From assembly GCA_027533185.1 (NCBI GenBank), contig JAPZTS010000021.1, forward strand, positions 1-64,000: a stretch of DNA of 64,000 nucleotides, given 5' to 3'. The translations under genes were made by a program, and so were the position numbers. The stretch comes from Leptospira sp. GTDB lineage: Bacteria > Spirochaetota > Leptospiria > Leptospirales > Leptospiraceae. Under the pieces are notes generated by a model. It was not told where the DNA came from, did not search any database, and saw only the letters and a list, made by a program, of their open reading frames with translations. Positions 25,279 to 34,414 of this stretch are shown one piece after another (positions within the stretch are counted from its first letter, which is position 1; each line of letters starts with the position of its first letter).

Positions 25279-26277
25279 ATGGAAGATGCCGTCTACGAAG
25301 AGAGAAAGACCCCAGCTGGATTTTTGGTAAAAGTACGACTCTCCAAGTTTACCTATGTTGTTTTTACCGAAAATGGGCCCGAAGTGCCGAAGGGCGCTAA
25401 AAACAATTCCATCGTGGTGAATGTGCCAAAAGTAGGATTTTTTGGTGAGGATTTCGATGTTTCGCACTTCCATTTAGGAGAGCTGTCCTTTGTGAATGTA
25501 AAGGCAGGCAAAATGGTCATTCCATACCAGCATGGACTTTCGAATGAAATCAAAACCATCTATCTTGGGACTGGCAGCCAGAGTGATGTCTTACCCGTAA
25601 TCATTTACCACTACAAAAATAAAGAGGATTTGATGGCAGCCTGGGAAAATGGAGAACAGGCCCAGTTTTTGGTTGTCGATGAGGAGATCCCTCGGTCGGA
25701 TATGGTCTCTTTCAAAATTCGCTACCCAAGTATGAATATACTTGTGATCAAAAAAAGGATCAATACCTCTGCCGAATCCCAGTCACCCAAAACGGGCGGG
25801 GGCGCCACTAAAGGTGTCGTTGACTATGACAAAGTCCGCGCCACAGATGTTGCCAAAAACCAAAACCTGAACACTCACAGCGAAAACCCTGTTTTCTTGG
25901 CTAGAATCCATTTGCGCAATTTGGAATTGGATAAAGTCCGACAACTGCTTTTAGATTTTCACCTTTCCTCTGAAGATGTCATGTTCATTCGTACGTTTTT
26001 GGATGTTATGATCAAAAACGAATATGCCAAACCCGAACTAGAAACAGCCAAGAATACCTTGCTTGGAATGAATGAGGCCTTCCGACTTGCTGTTCTCATA
26101 TTAGAATTCCGCATAGAAGAGTTTGAACTTGAATTGGACAAAGGATTTCCCAAGGACACGACACATATGATCTATGCCTTATTGGCCAAAGAGCAAGAAT
26201 CTGCTACTGAGATAGAAAAAGAGATCGTATTATGGGAATGGAAACTCCAAACAAGGGCGATGATCTACCGGAAATAA
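25279..26277 (+). CDS. Hypothetical protein downstream of the NtrC-like gene
   Basis: A 332-residue protein starting two bases after the NtrC-like stop, so surely co-transcribed. The first 175 residues are beta-rich (FLVKVRLSKFTYVVFTENG, GKMVIPYQHGLSNEIKTIYLG) and resemble a PilZ-like or similar small beta-barrel only loosely. A Gly/Ser linker follows near residue 180, then a helical C-terminal half (NPVFLARIHLRNLELDKVRQ) with charged amphipathic helices. No signal peptide, no membrane helix. I do not recognise the family. The context suggests a partner of the neighbouring regulator. Confidence 0.72.
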   Translation: MEDAVYEERKTPAGFLVKVRLSKFTYVVFTENGPEVPKGAKNNSIVVNVPKVGFFGEDFDVSHFHLGELSFVNVKAGKMVIPYQHGLSNEIKTIYLGTGSQSDVLPVIIYHYKNKEDLMAAWENGEQAQFLVVDEEIPRSDMVSFKIRYPSMNILVIKKRINTSAESQSPKTGGGATKGVVDYDKVRATDVAKNQNLNTHSENPVFLARIHLRNLELDKVRQLLLDFHLSSEDVMFIRTFLDVMIKNEYAKPELETAKNTLLGMNEAFRLAVLILEFRIEEFELELDKGFPKDTTHMIYALLAKEQESATEIEKEIVLWEWKLQTRAMIYRK

Positions 26278-26342
26278 TTTCCAAAAAACAGTAAAAAAAG
26301 CTTTATTTTTCCTGAATTTGACTAAAATTAAGGCATAAACCT

Positions 26343-27221
26343 ATGGATTTCGGGAATTTTTTCAAATTTTTGGCACAGAACTTGCTTGTGGCTTGTTTCG
26401 CCTTTGGCGGAATGTTCGCCCTGCCATCCCTCCCGAACCAATCTCTCCTGGCTGATGAAGCCTCCTTCGAGGCTGTCGTCATTCCAGAAACTCCGCTTCT
26501 AAATCCAGTGGTTGTTACCGCTGATGGTTTGGTACTTGAGATTTCTGAGAACGTAGAGGAAACAGTCACTTCTGGATCTTCATTCGAGAGTAGCAAGACA
26601 GAAGGTTTCTTATGGAATACTTTTGAAAAAATTTCCGTTTCCGAGGCGTCCGCTCCAGAACCAAGAGGAGAAAGAGTGGTAAAAATAGATGTTCGTCGTG
26701 AGCGAATGGCAGCTTCGCATGTTATATTTCTGTCTTCCGCGACCCGAACCAACTTCTCAAACGGCATGGGCAGAGCATACGATTCATCTGTAAAATCGGT
26801 TGCCGTACAAGGTCTTTTTGGTTTCCTGGGGATATGTCCCAACCGAAGCGACTTGCCTTCCAGAAGTTTCTCAATGCCATGCGAAAGCTCTCCGTCGAAG
26901 TCAATGACAACGAGATTTGCAAACGATTGGAAATACTCATGGCAACCAGCAAGGATGATCTACCTATTGCGACAGTCAATCAGCTCCTCCTGGATCCCAA
27001 AAACTTTGACCCCAAGCTCATCCCCGAACCTTACACTCAGTATGTCCGACATTTCATCTACATGGTCAAACGGAACGGTCGACTGCCTGCAGATCTCATC
27101 TCAGGCCCTGAGTCTGGATCGAGTTCGTCAAACGATACGGGTGGAAAGGCGAAACAGACCCGAAAGTCTGGTGCAAAATCTGCCTCCAGGACTGTTAAAC
27201 CTGTCAAAAAATCGCGCGTAA
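26343..27221 (+). CDS. Doubtful ORF: secreted-protein-like N-terminus, shadow-like C-terminus
   Basis: The frame encodes 292 residues. The first 35 look like a signal peptide (FKFLAQNLLVACFAFGGMFA), and up to about residue 160 composition is protein-like (VVIPETPLLNPVVVTADGLV). After 26834 the frame is Ser/Arg/Pro-rich and reads like the shadow of the well-formed 135-residue ORF in another frame of the same strand. Either the true gene ends by a frameshift near 26800-26834, or only the downstream ORF is real. A consensus sigma-54 promoter lies inside the signal-peptide codons (26371-26386), which makes the 26343 start questionable. M24 (26412) is an alternative. Confidence 0.35.
   Translation: MDFGNFFKFLAQNLLVACFAFGGMFALPSLPNQSLLADEASFEAVVIPETPLLNPVVVTADGLVLEISENVEETVTSGSSFESSKTEGFLWNTFEKISVSEASAPEPRGERVVKIDVRRERMAASHVIFLSSATRTNFSNGMGRAYDSSVKSVAVQGLFGFLGICPNRSDLPSRSFSMPCESSPSKSMTTRFANDWKYSWQPARMIYLLRQSISSSWIPKTLTPSSSPNLTLSMSDISSTWSNGTVDCLQISSQALSLDRVRQTIRVERRNRPESLVQNLPPGLLNLSKNRA
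26371..26386 (+). promoter_or_regulatory. Consensus sigma-54 (RpoN) promoter
   Basis: TGGCAC (26371-26376), five bases, TTGCT (26382-26386): all specified -24/-12 positions match, with GG and GC separated by exactly ten bases. Transcription would start near 26397. Possible targets are ATG 26412 in the 26343 frame, the 26834 gene through a leader of about 435 nt, or a noncoding RNA. An NtrC-like gene lies 1.1 kb upstream, but its AAA+ domain lacks a visible GAFTGA. Confidence 0.62.
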
Positions 27222-27241
27222 GCTCAGCCAAAAGATCCTAA
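26834..27241 (+). CDS. Small basic-tailed protein, possible DNA-binding
   Basis: A 135-residue protein. Residues 1-85 are helical and well-composed (FLNAMRKLSVEVNDNEICKR then ATVNQLLLDPKNF), with PEPYTQYVRHFIYMVKRNGR following. The last 45 residues are a Ser/Lys/Ala/Arg tail (KSGAKSASRTVKPVKKSRVS) like histone-H1-type bacterial nucleoid proteins. No signal peptide. It overlaps the doubtful frame 26343..27221 over its whole length except the end; I prefer this one as the coding frame here. It lies next to the partition region, before the 839-bp gene-free stretch. Function unknown. Confidence 0.62.
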   Translation: MSQPKRLAFQKFLNAMRKLSVEVNDNEICKRLEILMATSKDDLPIATVNQLLLDPKNFDPKLIPEPYTQYVRHFIYMVKRNGRLPADLISGPESGSSSSNDTGGKAKQTRKSGAKSASRTVKPVKKSRVSSAKRS

Positions 27242-27302
27242 CAAAAAGGTTAGAACTAGGTTCAATTTGCCTTCAAACAGCTCGTGTTTGCCAAAATTTA
27301 TG

Positions 27303-27328
27303 TCTCCCTGTGCCTACCACAGGGGAGA
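27303..27328. repeat. Hairpin in the gene-free region
   Basis: TCTCCCTGTG, loop CCTAC, CACAGGGGAGA: a 10-bp stem with one bulged G. No T tract follows on either strand, so it is not a standard terminator. It lies about 60 bases after the stop of the basic-tailed gene. Confidence 0.55.
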
Positions 27329-27844
27329 TTCCAAACAGAAAGAAATGCAAAAATATGCCTGCCATTTGGCCAAAAAGACAAGCCGAATCCCATCTCAAGC
27401 TCTAAGGAATATTTATGCCCAAATTTAGGCAGAATTGATGCAAAGGCTGGCAGCTCCTGGGCACTGCCGAAGAATGGTTTAAAGCTGTTCGGAATTCGGC
27501 GCCGAAAAACCGACACTTGGCAGCCAAGCTAATGGTTCGCCCGCTCACTGGCGCCACCAAACGGTCAGACTCAGACTAGTTCTCTCTCCTGCCCTGGATT
27601 CGGCAGTAAAAAAGAAACCTTTTCACTCTTTCAGTCGGTCCTTCGATTTTGAAATCCATACAACCGAATCCAAAAAAAAGCCTAAAGAGAAGATGATTGC
27701 GATCTTACCGTAAGCATTGGGTTGGGCTCATCCAGATGAATCCTCCGCCTTCCAGTGTCGATCCCATCCAAATGCAAAACTAGTATTTGGAGCAAGAGAA
27801 GATTATTACCAAGGTTCTACAAGAAGCCTAAATGTTAGGGTAAG

Positions 27845-27862
27845 CTGCCCGTATGAGGGCAG
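27845..27862. repeat. Hairpin CTGCCC-GTATGA-GGGCAG
   Basis: A perfect 6-bp GC-rich stem with a 6-base loop, in the right half of the gene-free region. No T tract follows. It could belong to a structured RNA or a protein-binding site. Confidence 0.45.
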
Positions 27863-28080
27863 ATAGCCGTCCTAAATCCCTATGTTTCCGCCATTTGGCT
27901 CCTTACATCTATGTGGATTCTAAGGAAAAGATCTCACTTCGATTGGCTGGAGTTTGGCCAAAAATGGCTCTATAGGATGCCAAAATGTCATGTGTATGCC
28001 GAATTCCTGCGTATGTCAGTTTGGCAGGTTTCTTTTCCTTGCCGATAACGTGATTTAAGTCGATTTTAAAGAAGATTCAT

Positions 28081-28296
28081 ATGGCAGAAACTATTCGTTT
28101 GCGGGTGAAATGTCACGCCTGCTCCAATCTTATCGAAGGAACCGCGAAATACGGTTCCGGTCACTATGTTCCGGAAGGAGTTAGTTTTGAATTCGTAGCA
28201 GTTGGCAAGGTAGAGGGTGCTCAGGGGCGACGCGTGAAAGCTGAGGTTACCTGTGTTTGCCCCAATTGTGGCGTAAAATGCAAATATAATGTCTAA
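28081..28296 (+). CDS. Small zinc-ribbon protein
   Basis: A 71-residue protein with two Cys pairs, CHAC (residues 11-14) and CPNCGVKC near the C-terminus, the pattern of a small zinc ribbon. Between them are beta-prone stretches (VSFEFVAVGKVEGAQGRRVK). No signal peptide. The start ATG has AAAGAAG upstream at good spacing, and the codon pattern is clean, so it is very likely real. The MBOAT gene follows after 32 bases. Function unknown; nucleic-acid or protein binding is plausible for a zinc ribbon. Confidence 0.75.
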   Translation: MAETIRLRVKCHACSNLIEGTAKYGSGHYVPEGVSFEFVAVGKVEGAQGRRVKAEVTCVCPNCGVKCKYNV

Positions 28297-28328
28297 TATT
28301 CTATATATGCTTGAAAATAGGCAATAAA

Positions 28329-29816
28329 ATGCTATTTAATTCATCTTTATATGCACTTTTTTTGTGCGTTTCTTTGCTTGTTTACTGGATCTTTGCTGGT
28401 ATTGCTTCAAAACTTAGACAAAATACTGTCCAAAAAAAATCAATAAATACAGCAATTATAGTCAGATTTTTGATTTTATTTAGTGGATTATTTTACGCCA
28501 CCTGGAATCCGGTCTACTTAGGATTATTGGTCTGGGTGTCTCTAGTGGACTTTTTGGTCGGAAGGGCCCTCTCTAATTCTCGCTTTTCTGGGGCAAGAAA
28601 GGCCTTTTTGTTGATCTCTTTGTTCAACAGTCTCAGTATTTTGATTTGGTTTAAATATTCTTTATTTATTGCCAATAATTTGGTAGATATTGGATTAAAT
28701 ATGGGCAGTTATTTGTCCATTTTCAAATCAATTGTTTTACCTGTAGGAATATCCTTCTACACCTTCCAGTCCATTTCCTATGTGGTGGATGTGTATCGCA
28801 GAGATATCGAGGCTGAGGTAAGTTATCCAAATTATTTGTTATTTTTACTTTTTTTCCCCCAATTGGTTGCTGGACCCATAGTGACTGCCAAGTCTTTTTT
28901 GCCTCAGATCCGGAAGAATCCTGTTTTTTCTGACCTACCCTTAGCTTTTGGTTTTTTCCTGATTTTGTTGGGATTGTTTAAAAAGTTGGTCTTAGCGGAC
29001 CATTTGGCACTCCCAAGTGAATATGCCTTTCAACATGTAAAGGACCTGGATCCGCGAAGTCTTTGGATCGGTCTACTTTCTTATAGTTTTCAGATCTACT
29101 GCGATTTCTCAGGTTATACAGATATTGCCCAGGGATCGGCACTTATGTTGGGTTATCATTTGCCTGAAAATTTCAGAATGCCATACCTGTCCAGAGGGTT
29201 TTCGGAATTTTGGACACGTTGGCATATATCTCTATCCACTTGGCTCAAAGACTATTTGTACATCCCGCTTGGTGGCAATCGTAGGAGCAAATTGGTAACC
29301 ATACGAAATTTATTTCTTGTTATGATTTTGGGTGGGCTTTGGCATGGGGCTAGTTGGAATTTTTTAATATGGGGTTTTTGTCACGGCCTATTTCTGGCGT
29401 TAGAGAGATGCTTCCGTTCTTTGTTCAATTGGTCAAGATTGGCTCTTCCTTTTGTTTCGAATGTTTTTTTGGTCCCTTTTACCTTTTTTGCAGTCACAAT
29501 TCTTTGGATACCCTTTCGCAGTCCAAATTTAGAGACTTCCCTGTGGTATCTACAGGGACTTTTTATGAAAAATGCTGATTTTTCCCTACCCTATGGATAC
29601 GAAATGAACTTTTTTTATAGTTTTATTTTTATTCTGGTTGGGCATATTATTGGGAAGAAGATGTTTAATACGAACGAACAAATGTTAAATACATTCAAAA
29701 AACTAGCGTTTTCAAAGGGAAAATTGGGGTTTTTAGGTTTTTGTTATGCTATTGTGATTGTCCTAATTGTTCTTTATTCTGCTGAAGGTTTGCCGTTCGT
29801 TTATTTTGTATTCTAA
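28329..29816 (+). CDS. MBOAT-family O-acyltransferase (AlgI-like)
   Basis: A 495-residue polytopic protein of the membrane-bound O-acyltransferase family. Start MLFNSSLYALF at ATG 28329 is the usual family N-terminus; a TTG at 28311 would add six residues. Signature segments are LPVGISFYTFQSISYVVDVY, FPQLVAGPIV, IYCDFSGYTDIAQG and GGLWHGASWNF with the catalytic His339. AlgI/DltB-type enzymes move acyl groups across the inner membrane to a periplasmic partner. The SGNH-like protein encoded two bases downstream is the likely partner that transfers acetyl to a glycan. A paralogue lies at 46771-48267. Confidence 0.9.
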   Translation: MLFNSSLYALFLCVSLLVYWIFAGIASKLRQNTVQKKSINTAIIVRFLILFSGLFYATWNPVYLGLLVWVSLVDFLVGRALSNSRFSGARKAFLLISLFNSLSILIWFKYSLFIANNLVDIGLNMGSYLSIFKSIVLPVGISFYTFQSISYVVDVYRRDIEAEVSYPNYLLFLLFFPQLVAGPIVTAKSFLPQIRKNPVFSDLPLAFGFFLILLGLFKKLVLADHLALPSEYAFQHVKDLDPRSLWIGLLSYSFQIYCDFSGYTDIAQGSALMLGYHLPENFRMPYLSRGFSEFWTRWHISLSTWLKDYLYIPLGGNRRSKLVTIRNLFLVMILGGLWHGASWNFLIWGFCHGLFLALERCFRSLFNWSRLALPFVSNVFLVPFTFFAVTILWIPFRSPNLETSLWYLQGLFMKNADFSLPYGYEMNFFYSFIFILVGHIIGKKMFNTNEQMLNTFKKLAFSKGKLGFLGFCYAIVIVLIVLYSAEGLPFVYFVF

Positions 29817-29817
29817 A

Positions 29818-31329
29818 ATGAAAAATGCAATACTGATCCTATCCTTTTTTGTTTCCTTATTTTTTATAGATTATTTGGTATTTAGAAAGTTTCAGTATGA
29901 GTTGCCCAATGAATCTCCTTGGAATACAAATCACTTTTTTAATTTTCTATACGAATACAAAAGAATTCAATCTCTCCCAAAATTAAAAAAAAGAATTATT
30001 ATTCTTGGGAGTTCCATAGCTTACTTTTCAATCCAGGCTAAGGATTTAGAATCCGAATTAAAACAAAAATATAAGTTAGATGTCGAAGTATTTTTTTTAG
30101 CGTATGCGGGGAATAGTCCTCTTTATGTTTACCTTTTGTTAGATTGGCTTTTCCCCCTCGAGCCTGATCTCGTCGTATACCCAGTTAATTTTATAGACTA
30201 TCGTTTGCATCGAACCTATGTCCTTTTCCCTAATGGAAAAAACGAAACCGTCTCAGAGGATATTCTGATTCAGGATGCCTTAACTTTTGGAGAGGCGCCC
30301 CAATCCCTTTGGGTTTTCCCGTGGGAAACTTGGAGGGAGGCTGGTTCGCAAATGGATGCGAACACTCAGGCAAAATACCTCATGAGTGGATTATTTGGTT
30401 TCTACCAAACAAAAGATTTATTCTTTCAAAACCTTACAAATTTGTACCAACATAGGTTTGGTCGTAATACAAGCTACCATCTGTACATGGGATACCCAAT
30501 TCCAGAAGGAATCAGTGGGATGGGTTGGACTGGAAAAAAGTTTAGTTTTCCTGTCACAAAAAAAATACGGCGATCTGGGTTTTGGATCGAAGTAACCCCA
30601 TTTCTTTTAAAGGATGGGCCGAACCATCTTGTGCTTCGGCAGGGGAATCTTACACAAGTATTCCCACTAACAAAGCCAGGCTGGACGAAGGTGGAATTGG
30701 ATCCAAATTTTTCGATGGAGTCTTTGGTTCAGGCAGAACTGGATCGAACTTGGTTTGCCTACGAAGCAGCTGGAGCCTATCTAGACTTCCATCGTGATCC
30801 CATGGGAGTTCGGCTGGAGCAAACCTTTGCATTGGACCGACCTCCGTCTGGTGAACAATACATCCGCCGAAGAGTTTCAGAAGACAATCGCTATGAAGGA
30901 ATGTCGGACAAAGACTATCGACTTTATTTTGAGTATCGTTTGTTGGAAGGTCTTGAGTTTAGGCCGGGGATCGGTTATTTAGTTGCTCTAAAAAATGCAA
31001 AACTTAGGATTCGAGAAGAAAACTTTACACCTAAGTTTCACTTCCAATACTTACAAAAAATTGCGGATCGATTTCGCAAAAAAGAGATCCCCTTTTTACT
31101 CATCAACAACCCTGAAAACCCAATCTCCTTGGAGTGGTATAAAAGTTCCAACTGGTACAAAGACCATTTGCTATTTTTAAAGTCACTTGAGGGTGGGACG
31201 GTTCATTTCGTGGACCTGCATTCTGCTCTGCCCATACAAGGATTTTCGGATTTCCACCATTTCACGTATCCTGGAATGGAGCAAATGAACCCGATTTATG
31301 CGAAAGAAATTGGAAATCTCTTTCCCTAA
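29818..31329 (+). CDS. SGNH-hydrolase-like membrane-anchored protein, MBOAT partner
   Basis: A 503-residue protein from ATG 29818. An N-terminal hydrophobic helix (AILILSFFVSLFFIDYLVF) anchors or exports it. The periplasmic part has an SGNH/GDSL-like block I (IIILGSSIAYFSIQ, nucleophile Ser in GSS) near residue 60. A C-terminal D-x-x-H-type motif is in SDFHHFTYPG. It is much longer than AlgJ-type enzymes because of a central beta-rich insertion. It is encoded directly after the MBOAT gene, and the pair fits an O-acetylation system for a surface polysaccharide. The substrate is unknown. Confidence 0.75.
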   Translation: MKNAILILSFFVSLFFIDYLVFRKFQYELPNESPWNTNHFFNFLYEYKRIQSLPKLKKRIIILGSSIAYFSIQAKDLESELKQKYKLDVEVFFLAYAGNSPLYVYLLLDWLFPLEPDLVVYPVNFIDYRLHRTYVLFPNGKNETVSEDILIQDALTFGEAPQSLWVFPWETWREAGSQMDANTQAKYLMSGLFGFYQTKDLFFQNLTNLYQHRFGRNTSYHLYMGYPIPEGISGMGWTGKKFSFPVTKKIRRSGFWIEVTPFLLKDGPNHLVLRQGNLTQVFPLTKPGWTKVELDPNFSMESLVQAELDRTWFAYEAAGAYLDFHRDPMGVRLEQTFALDRPPSGEQYIRRRVSEDNRYEGMSDKDYRLYFEYRLLEGLEFRPGIGYLVALKNAKLRIREENFTPKFHFQYLQKIADRFRKKEIPFLLINNPENPISLEWYKSSNWYKDHLLFLKSLEGGTVHFVDLHSALPIQGFSDFHHFTYPGMEQMNPIYAKEIGNLFP

Positions 31330-31368
31330 TAGGTAGATTTACAATCCTTACATTTGGTAAGGAAATTT

Positions 31369-32418
31369 ATGGAAAAAATCAAGGTCGGAGTCTTAGGGGC
31401 AACTGGCTCTGTTGGTCAACGTTTCATTCAATTACTCGAGAATCACCCATTCTTTACGGTTACTCATTTGGCTGCTTCGGAAAAAAGTGCCGGTCAGTCG
31501 TATTACGATGTAATGAAGTCTCGTTGGAAAATTTCTGGCGACATTCCAGAATATGCAAAAAAGATTATTATATCGCTTCCCAAACCAGAGGAGACAAAAG
31601 GTGTCCAGTTGGTTTTTAGTGGTTTGGATTCGTCTATCGCAGGTGAGGTGGAAACGGCATATGCAGAAAGCGGAGTTATGGTCCTATCCAATTCTAAAAA
31701 CCACCGTATGGTACCGAATGTACCTATTCTTTCCGCAGAAGTAAATCCAGAACATCTCGAAGTATTAAAACACCAGCCTACCAAAGGAAAAATTATTACC
31801 AATTCTAATTGCACCATTATGGGTGTAACAATATCTCTCAAACCACTTATGGATGCTTTTGGACTCAAATCCGTCATGCTGTTTTCTATGCAGGCAATTT
31901 CAGGAGCGGGTTATCCAGGTGTTCCCACAATGGATATTTTGGGGAACGTGGTGCCTTTTATTAGCGGGGAGGAAGATAAGGCTGAGGTGGAACCTCAAAA
32001 ATGTTTGGGAATTGTTAAAAACGGAGTGATTGAACCTGCAAGTTTTAAAATCTCCGCTCATTGCAATCGTGTTCCCGTGTTTGATGGACATACAGTGGCA
32101 GTTTCCGTTTCCTTTGAAAAGAAACCAACCAAAACAGATATACTTAAGATTTGGTCGGAGTTTCAAGGTGAGCCTCAAAAATTGGGATTGCCTTTGGCAC
32201 CAAATCCTACCATACTCTATCGTGACGAGAACGATCGTCCTCAACCCAGATTGGATTTGGATACGGGAAGAGGAATGACAACCGTCGTGGGCCGCCTCCG
32301 TGAAGACTCCATTTTCGATTGGAAATGGGTAGTTCTTTCGCATAACACAATTCGTGGTGCGGCTGGAGCAGCTATACTTAATGCAGAGTTACTTTATAAA
32401 AAAGGATATTTTAACTAG
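31369..32418 (+). CDS. asd: Aspartate-semialdehyde dehydrogenase
   Basis: A 349-residue enzyme reducing aspartyl phosphate to aspartate semialdehyde with NADPH, in lysine/diaminopimelate, methionine and threonine synthesis. Visible motifs are the NADP loop [14 protein letters not shown] (residues 5-18), the catalytic Cys148 in NSNCTIMG, the substrate arginine/histidine region [14 protein letters not shown] and a GAAGA end. The archaeal/fungal-type sequence ([10 protein letters not shown]) is notable but common in spirochaetes. Start ATG 31369 with AAGGA upstream is preferred over TTG 31354. From memory asd maps to the small replicon of L. interrogans, which supports the chromosome II reading. 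Confidence 0.95.
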   Translation: MEKIKVGVLGATGSVGQRFIQLLENHPFFTVTHLAASEKSAGQSYYDVMKSRWKISGDIPEYAKKIIISLPKPEETKGVQLVFSGLDSSIAGEVETAYAESGVMVLSNSKNHRMVPNVPILSAEVNPEHLEVLKHQPTKGKIITNSNCTIMGVTISLKPLMDAFGLKSVMLFSMQAISGAGYPGVPTMDILGNVVPFISGEEDKAEVEPQKCLGIVKNGVIEPASFKISAHCNRVPVFDGHTVAVSVSFEKKPTKTDILKIWSEFQGEPQKLGLPLAPNPTILYRDENDRPQPRLDLDTGRGMTTVVGRLREDSIFDWKWVVLSHNTIRGAAGAAILNAELLYKKGYFN

Positions 32419-32427
32419 GAAAATCCG

Positions 32428-34410
32428 ATGTTGGATCCAAATCTCCCTGAACTAAAAGTGATGGATTACGCCGCCTGTCTTCAAAAAGTACAGGCAATGG
32501 ATTCGCGAGGAGATTTTTCTTATAAAGGAATTTATAAAGTACTAATGGTAATTTTTGATTGGACGGATAAATTTCTCCAAAATAAAGTTTTACCAAACGT
32601 AGAGCAGATAGAGCGAGATAGTTCGATCGATAGGGACAGAACCGAAAACTATTGTGTGGATCTCTGTTTTAAACAAAATCCAGCAATATTAAAGAAGTTA
32701 AATGTTCTTGAGTTTCACCCAAATGAACCCGGGGATCCCGAAAATCCGAAAACCTTCATCAAACACAATACTGTTTTTGCCAGACCGACTACTGCCGATG
32801 GAGGCACAGCTTTCCGATACGCGTTAGGTTTGAATGAACACTCAATCAATGCCATTAAAGGATGGTTTAACGAAAAAAGAAAGTATGTCGGAAAAGAAAA
32901 GATGCGAAAGGTAATCAAAGCCGCTTGTGATTCCAATCGACTTTTTGATACCTATGCATCAACCGAAATCGGTAATTTGTTTCAGTGTCCTTATGACAAA
33001 ACCAAAGCCCAAAAAGATGCCACAATAGTTGTACATCTAAAGCCTATACTCAAACAATTGGTAGACGATAAAATTTTATTCTTCTTTAGAAATGATTCTG
33101 CTTCTAGACCAGCAAACAAGAGCGTTTTTGTTTATAACAAATCAAGTGAGATAGCAGATCGTTATGATGCCTACATTGATTACGTCAAAAATACTATTTA
33201 TCCAGTTTTGAAAAATCTAGGTGTGATGGGAGAAATTACTGAAGATTCTTGGAGTTCTCCCAAATCAATTCTCACAGAAATTTTATCTTTTTTAAATGAA
33301 TCGTATGGAGATCAGAAGACTCTTGTTGAGGAGTGTCTAGTTCTTAATGAAATTATAGAAAAAGATAGAGAAAAAGAAGAAAAACAAAAAAGAAAGCAAC
33401 AAGTAGAAGATTTGTTAGGGTTTTTGGCAGAAGCAGGTCGCATCGTTGAAGTCAATATGCTACGTGTGAATGGAGAACCTTTGACCGATGAATTTCGATC
33501 AACACTGCTTTCGAATTCTGAGATTCTTTTTGCAGAGTATGCCGACAGAAAGACTCTAAACGAATTTATTCTGCACAAATCTTGTATTGCTCAGGCAATA
33601 GAGTCTGCAAAACGCAGTTTTCAAATTAAAAAATCGGATTTAGAAATTCGAGTCTTAAATTTAATGAATGTTTCGGTTCAATTAAATGATGACAGTGCTC
33701 GGAGAATATTGGAAGAAGTCGAAGCTCAAAGCCTTTTCCAGTTTTTACCATTTTTTACAAGGCTTTGGCGGATGATTATGGGCAATATGGTTGTCCATAA
33801 ATTCGAAATTCCAGCCATCAAAGCGAGACTTCAAATTCAATTGAACAAAGATTTGGCGACACAAAAAGCAATTAAACTCAATCAAGAGAAAGAAAAAATA
33901 GTAAAGGCAAGGCTTAAAGAAAGAGAAGAGGCCGAAAAAGAAATTCAAAAAAGAGCGAAGGCTACCCTAGCAAACCAAGATACTGATAACTCTGATTCTG
34001 AAGTTACAAAGCAAGGGAGTCCAGAAGAAGAGAAAAAGTGGAAAGAATCTATTGAGGCCGTAATCCGAATTTTAGATGAGGCTTGGGATTTTGGAGTTTT
34101 ACCGGATCGGGAATACGTTCTTAGCAAATTGAATGGCAAGTTTACAGAAGATAATTTGATTTTTTTCTTAAAGAAGTTTGGCGGCAAAGAATTGTATAGC
34201 TTCCCAATCCGAAACCAACCCGATAAATACAAATGGCCGATCCTCATATCTACATCGTATTTAAAGAGAAACGGAAAGCGTCTCCTAGAGAAAGTATCCG
34301 AAGAGAGTAATAAACAACGTAATGATAAATTTCCGAATCAGGAGAAATTTGACATTGCAGAATCACAATTGGAGTTCCTAAATCGAATTTTACCTCGATT
34401 AAAACCTTAA
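32428..34410 (+). CDS. Large coiled-coil hypothetical protein
   Basis: A 660-residue cytoplasmic protein with no recognised family. The N-terminal 290 residues are mixed helical. Two charged coiled-coil segments stand out: [20 protein letters not shown] (about 310-330) and a longer one near 480-520 ([20 protein letters not shown]). The C-terminal 120 residues look globular ([20 protein letters not shown]). No signal peptide or membrane helix. It begins 9 bases after asd and ends 4 bases before pyk, so it is co-transcribed with both. A structural or scaffold role is only inferred. Confidence 0.75.
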   Translation: MLDPNLPELKVMDYAACLQKVQAMDSRGDFSYKGIYKVLMVIFDWTDKFLQNKVLPNVEQIERDSSIDRDRTENYCVDLCFKQNPAILKKLNVLEFHPNEPGDPENPKTFIKHNTVFARPTTADGGTAFRYALGLNEHSINAIKGWFNEKRKYVGKEKMRKVIKAACDSNRLFDTYASTEIGNLFQCPYDKTKAQKDATIVVHLKPILKQLVDDKILFFFRNDSASRPANKSVFVYNKSSEIADRYDAYIDYVKNTIYPVLKNLGVMGEITEDSWSSPKSILTEILSFLNESYGDQKTLVEECLVLNEIIEKDREKEEKQKRKQQVEDLLGFLAEAGRIVEVNMLRVNGEPLTDEFRSTLLSNSEILFAEYADRKTLNEFILHKSCIAQAIESAKRSFQIKKSDLEIRVLNLMNVSVQLNDDSARRILEEVEAQSLFQFLPFFTRLWRMIMGNMVVHKFEIPAIKARLQIQLNKDLATQKAIKLNQEKEKIVKARLKEREEAEKEIQKRAKATLANQDTDNSDSEVTKQGSPEEEKKWKESIEAVIRILDEAWDFGVLPDREYVLSKLNGKFTEDNLIFFLKKFGGKELYSFPIRNQPDKYKWPILISTSYLKRNGKRLLEKVSEESNKQRNDKFPNQEKFDIAESQLEFLNRILPRLKP

Positions 34411-34414
34411 TGAT

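Larger units (their letters stand above)
27242..28080. other. 839-bp gene-free region with GCCAAA/TTTGGC motifs and palindromes (candidate origin)
   Basis: No convincing ORF, tRNA or known RNA is seen. The region holds repeated GCCAAA/TTTGGC words: at about 27289, 27366 and 27954 (both TTTGGCCAAAA), 27893, 27979 and 28020. It also has a TTCGGCGCCGAA palindrome (27495-27506) and two strong hairpins (27303-27328, 27845-27862). No clear DnaA box (TTATCCACA) is visible. Being the longest gene-free stretch and near par/rep, it could be part of the replication origin, a decayed gene, or a source of structured RNA. None of these is shown. Confidence 0.5.

Noticed and set aside
26303..26842. Minus-strand 179-codon ORF
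   Set aside because: Ser/Thr/Arg/Pro-rich with no plausible domain or ribosome site; it mirrors the plus-strand signal-peptide-like frame.
27303..27328. Hairpin considered as terminator of the basic-tailed gene
   Set aside because: No T tract on either strand; recorded only as a hairpin.
27284..27532. 82-codon plus-strand ORF in the gene-free region
   Set aside because: No ribosome site, biased composition, and a reverse-strand ORF of similar quality overlaps it.
27242..28080. DnaA boxes as proof of an origin
   Set aside because: No TTATCCACA or one-mismatch cluster was found by eye, so the origin call stays a hypothesis.
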